From IMG/VR virus record IMGVR_UViG_3300044619_003069, positions 1-24,258 of that record: a stretch of 24,258 nt of DNA; one strand, given 5' to 3'. The notes beneath the pieces were generated by a model. That model did no database searches, was not told the DNA's origin, and saw nothing but the letters and a program-made list of their open reading frames with translations. Below are positions 22,572 through 24,258 of the stretch, piece by piece (position 1 is the first letter of the stretch; every line of letters starts with the position of its first letter). The translations under genes were made by a program, and so were the position numbers. The stretch comes from a virus.

Positions 22572-24258
22572 TTACGCTTCCCCCTTACAACGGATCCCGC
22601 CTCGGTAGTCCTGCAGACTGACCCCGAAGTCGTGGAAGCCCCGCATCTGAATCCCCAGGACATTGAAATCCGCATCCGCAGTCTCGATCGTGGGAGACTC
22701 CTGGCCATTGAGGAACGCGACTTCAATCACGGGCAGGTCGCTGGGCTCAGCCAGCAGGTACCACGCCTTGGAGGAGTTCCCCGAGAAGCGGCTGTTGGCC
22801 AGGTACCGCCCGACCTCGACTCGATACTTCCCTTGGTGGGGATTGGTGATCGGGAACTTGGCATTCGGGGTGTTGTCCCGCAGTTCCAGCGACTTGAAGA
22901 GCTGCGACGCGACGGCCGAGAGAGAGGTGGGAACCAGCAGAATGGCCGGCATGAGGCCGATCGGCTGGTTGTCACTGTCGACCTGGTCCATAAAGGCGAC
23001 TTCCGCCTTGGTCAGTCCATCGATCGTCAGGGTGGTATCGGCTCCTGTCAGCAGCGTCTTGTTGGCGGCCGTGAAGAACGCGGCGTTGTTGAGAAACACT
23101 GACCAGAAGACGTCGTTGATCTTCAGGCCCGAGCCGCGGCCGAGCTTGCGGGGGACAGTCGTGATGGCCCCCAAGTCATCATTGATGATGTCCCGGCGGT
23201 CGATCGACAGCATCAACCCGTAGGTGTCGGCCTTGTTGGTGTACGTCTCATTCCCCAGCGTGCCGTGCTTGAGTTCACCCCCAGGGGCGACCTGCTCGTA
23301 GGTGTCCTTCCCAATCAAGCGGTAACTGGTCACCGTCTTGAAGTCGGTGACATTCCGGACGGCGCAGATGTTGCGCCACACCCGTTCCACCGAGAAGAAG
23401 CCTTCCAGCAGAAACTTGTTGGACACCGTGGCCAGAATTTGCCCGATGTCGATCGTGGAGTACGCCGCTTCGACATCCCGCCCGAACGCCGAGCGGAGTA
23501 CCGCTCGACTGTCCCGGAAGTTGCGCCCGGAGTAGCCATTCGCCCAAGCCGCTTCGAGCAACAGTTCCTGAAGACCAATCCCACCTCGAAAGCGGCGGGC
23601 GGCCAGGTCCAATGTCTGCGGCTCAAACAACTGCTCCACCCCGGCATACTTCGAGGACAACAGGCAAGCAGCCTCCAGCACCGTGGAATTCACCGTGTTG
23701 TCCCGCAGATGGACGGCCGGCGCCGTGGGACGCAGTTCCCGCAGTACAGTCAATTCCGCCCGCTGCTCGGACCAACCCTCCCGAATGGCCTGCGCCTCCA
23801 GTTGCGGCCAGCGACCACTGAAGTGCCGTCGCACAGCCGCGATCCGCTCCACCTCGGCCGCAGCCTGGGACCGCAGTTCGGCAACTGTGGCCTGGGGCAG
23901 CCCGGCTGGAGTCCCGACGGGCTCGACCGGCCGGGCCGGACTCCCGGTCCCCTCAACCGAGGGGGCAGCCGCTGGGGCAGGAGTGACCGGATGTTCGACC
24001 ATTGGGGGGTTGGCTGCTTGCAGCGGAGGAACCGTGGTCGGAGGAACTGCGGTTGGGGCAACTGTGGTTGTGGCATTTGGGGTCGGGGAGAACTCGGCAT
24101 CCATGGAGTGCACTCCGGAACTTGGGGACGCTGTGGCGAGCACATTGGCACTGGTCGCACCGTCGGCTCCCAGGTCAACAAAACTGATTTCTCCCAAGGT
24201 GGACTTGCGGACCACATTGGTGGGGCCCACGAAGGAACGACCATTGACCGTGACCGCC
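22572..24258 (-). CDS. Phage prohead protease-scaffold-major capsid polyprotein (N-terminus outside window)
   Basis: No start is needed inside the window: the frame is open to the right edge, and the residues before the formal GTG (24230) read VTVNGRSFVGPTNVVRKS. That stretch and the following LGEISFVDLGADGATSANVL look like the C-terminal end of a prohead protease domain. Next come a Pro/Thr/Ala-rich linker (~45-105 from 24230) and a charged helical stretch (~110-175) that may act as scaffold. The remaining ~370 residues are the capsid domain, with the Mu gpT-like block YGLMLSIDRRDIINDDLGAI, GRGSGLKINDVFWSVF, and the ending GFHDFGVSLQDYRGGIR. In-frame fusion of protease and capsid would keep them at a fixed ratio, with self-cleavage during assembly. 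The gene is truncated at the window edge. TAA at 22572-22574. Confidence 0.85.
   Translation of the reverse strand, partial: AVTVNGRSFVGPTNVVRKSTLGEISFVDLGADGATSANVLATASPSSGVHSMDAEFSPTPNATTTVAPTAVPPTTVPPLQAANPPMVEHPVTPAPAAAPSVEGTGSPARPVEPVGTPAGLPQATVAELRSQAAAEVERIAAVRRHFSGRWPQLEAQAIREGWSEQRAELTVLRELRPTAPAVHLRDNTVNSTVLEAACLLSSKYAGVEQLFEPQTLDLAARRFRGGIGLQELLLEAAWANGYSGRNFRDSRAVLRSAFGRDVEAAYSTIDIGQILATVSNKFLLEGFFSVERVWRNICAVRNVTDFKTVTSYRLIGKDTYEQVAPGGELKHGTLGNETYTNKADTYGLMLSIDRRDIINDDLGAITTVPRKLGRGSGLKINDVFWSVFLNNAAFFTAANKTLLTGADTTLTIDGLTKAEVAFMDQVDSDNQPIGLMPAILLVPTSLSAVASQLFKSLELRDNTPNAKFPITNPHQGKYRVEVGRYLANSRFSGNSSKAWYLLAEPSDLPVIEVAFLNGQESPTIETADADFNVLGIQMRGFHDFGVSLQDYRGGIRCKGEA

Overview
The window looks like accessory DNA of a high-GC bacterium. 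It is most likely a planctomycete (Gemmata-type); I infer this from protein style (RHS protein with a Gly/Cys leader, Cys-rich phage glycosyltransferase, capsid and tail proteins of the type seen in planctomycete prophages), not from any marker gene. Almost every real gene reads right to left on the minus strand. Only the two insertion sequences and an IS66-type remnant read left to right.

Left block (1-2455): the 5' part of a large RHS/YD-repeat protein. It enters from position 2455 and runs off the left edge, with roughly two dozen 21-residue YD repeats and a Gly-Cys rich N-terminus. Positions 2456-3045 are non-coding as far as I can see, apart from two clean hairpins. Mobile-element block (3046-5495): an intact-looking IS5-family element, directly followed by an IS630-family element, then a broken IS66-type accessory ORF with an in-frame amber stop. 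A DUF6933-type gene (5593-6081) sits between this scrap zone and the prophage.

Phage block (6205 to beyond 24258): one long minus-strand operon of tailed-phage structural genes with many stop/start overlaps. In transcription order: a protease/scaffold/major capsid polyprotein (its N-terminus lies outside the window); a DUF2190 protein with an extra beta-rich domain; three head-completion/tail-terminator genes including an HK97 gp10-like protein; a four-gene insert (a YiiX/C92-type papain-like hydrolase, a C39-like cysteine peptidase with signal peptide, an exported thioredoxin-like protein and a single-TM protein) that may be a lysis or accessory module; the tail tube; six genes of probable adaptor/fibre proteins, one with an 84-bp tandem repeat; the tail assembly chaperone pair; the tape measure protein; two distal tail/fibre proteins; and a two-domain glycosyltransferase. 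No sheath gene is seen, so a siphovirus-like particle with a tail of very roughly 100 nm is the simplest reading. Integrase, terminase, portal and attachment sites are not in the window.

The most interesting signal is at the tail chaperone pair. A perfect, correctly phased T TTT TTC heptamer (12781-12787, minus strand) lies in the overlap with a downstream ORF in the -1 frame that has no plausible start of its own. This is the arrangement expected for a lambda G/GT-type programmed -1 frameshift.
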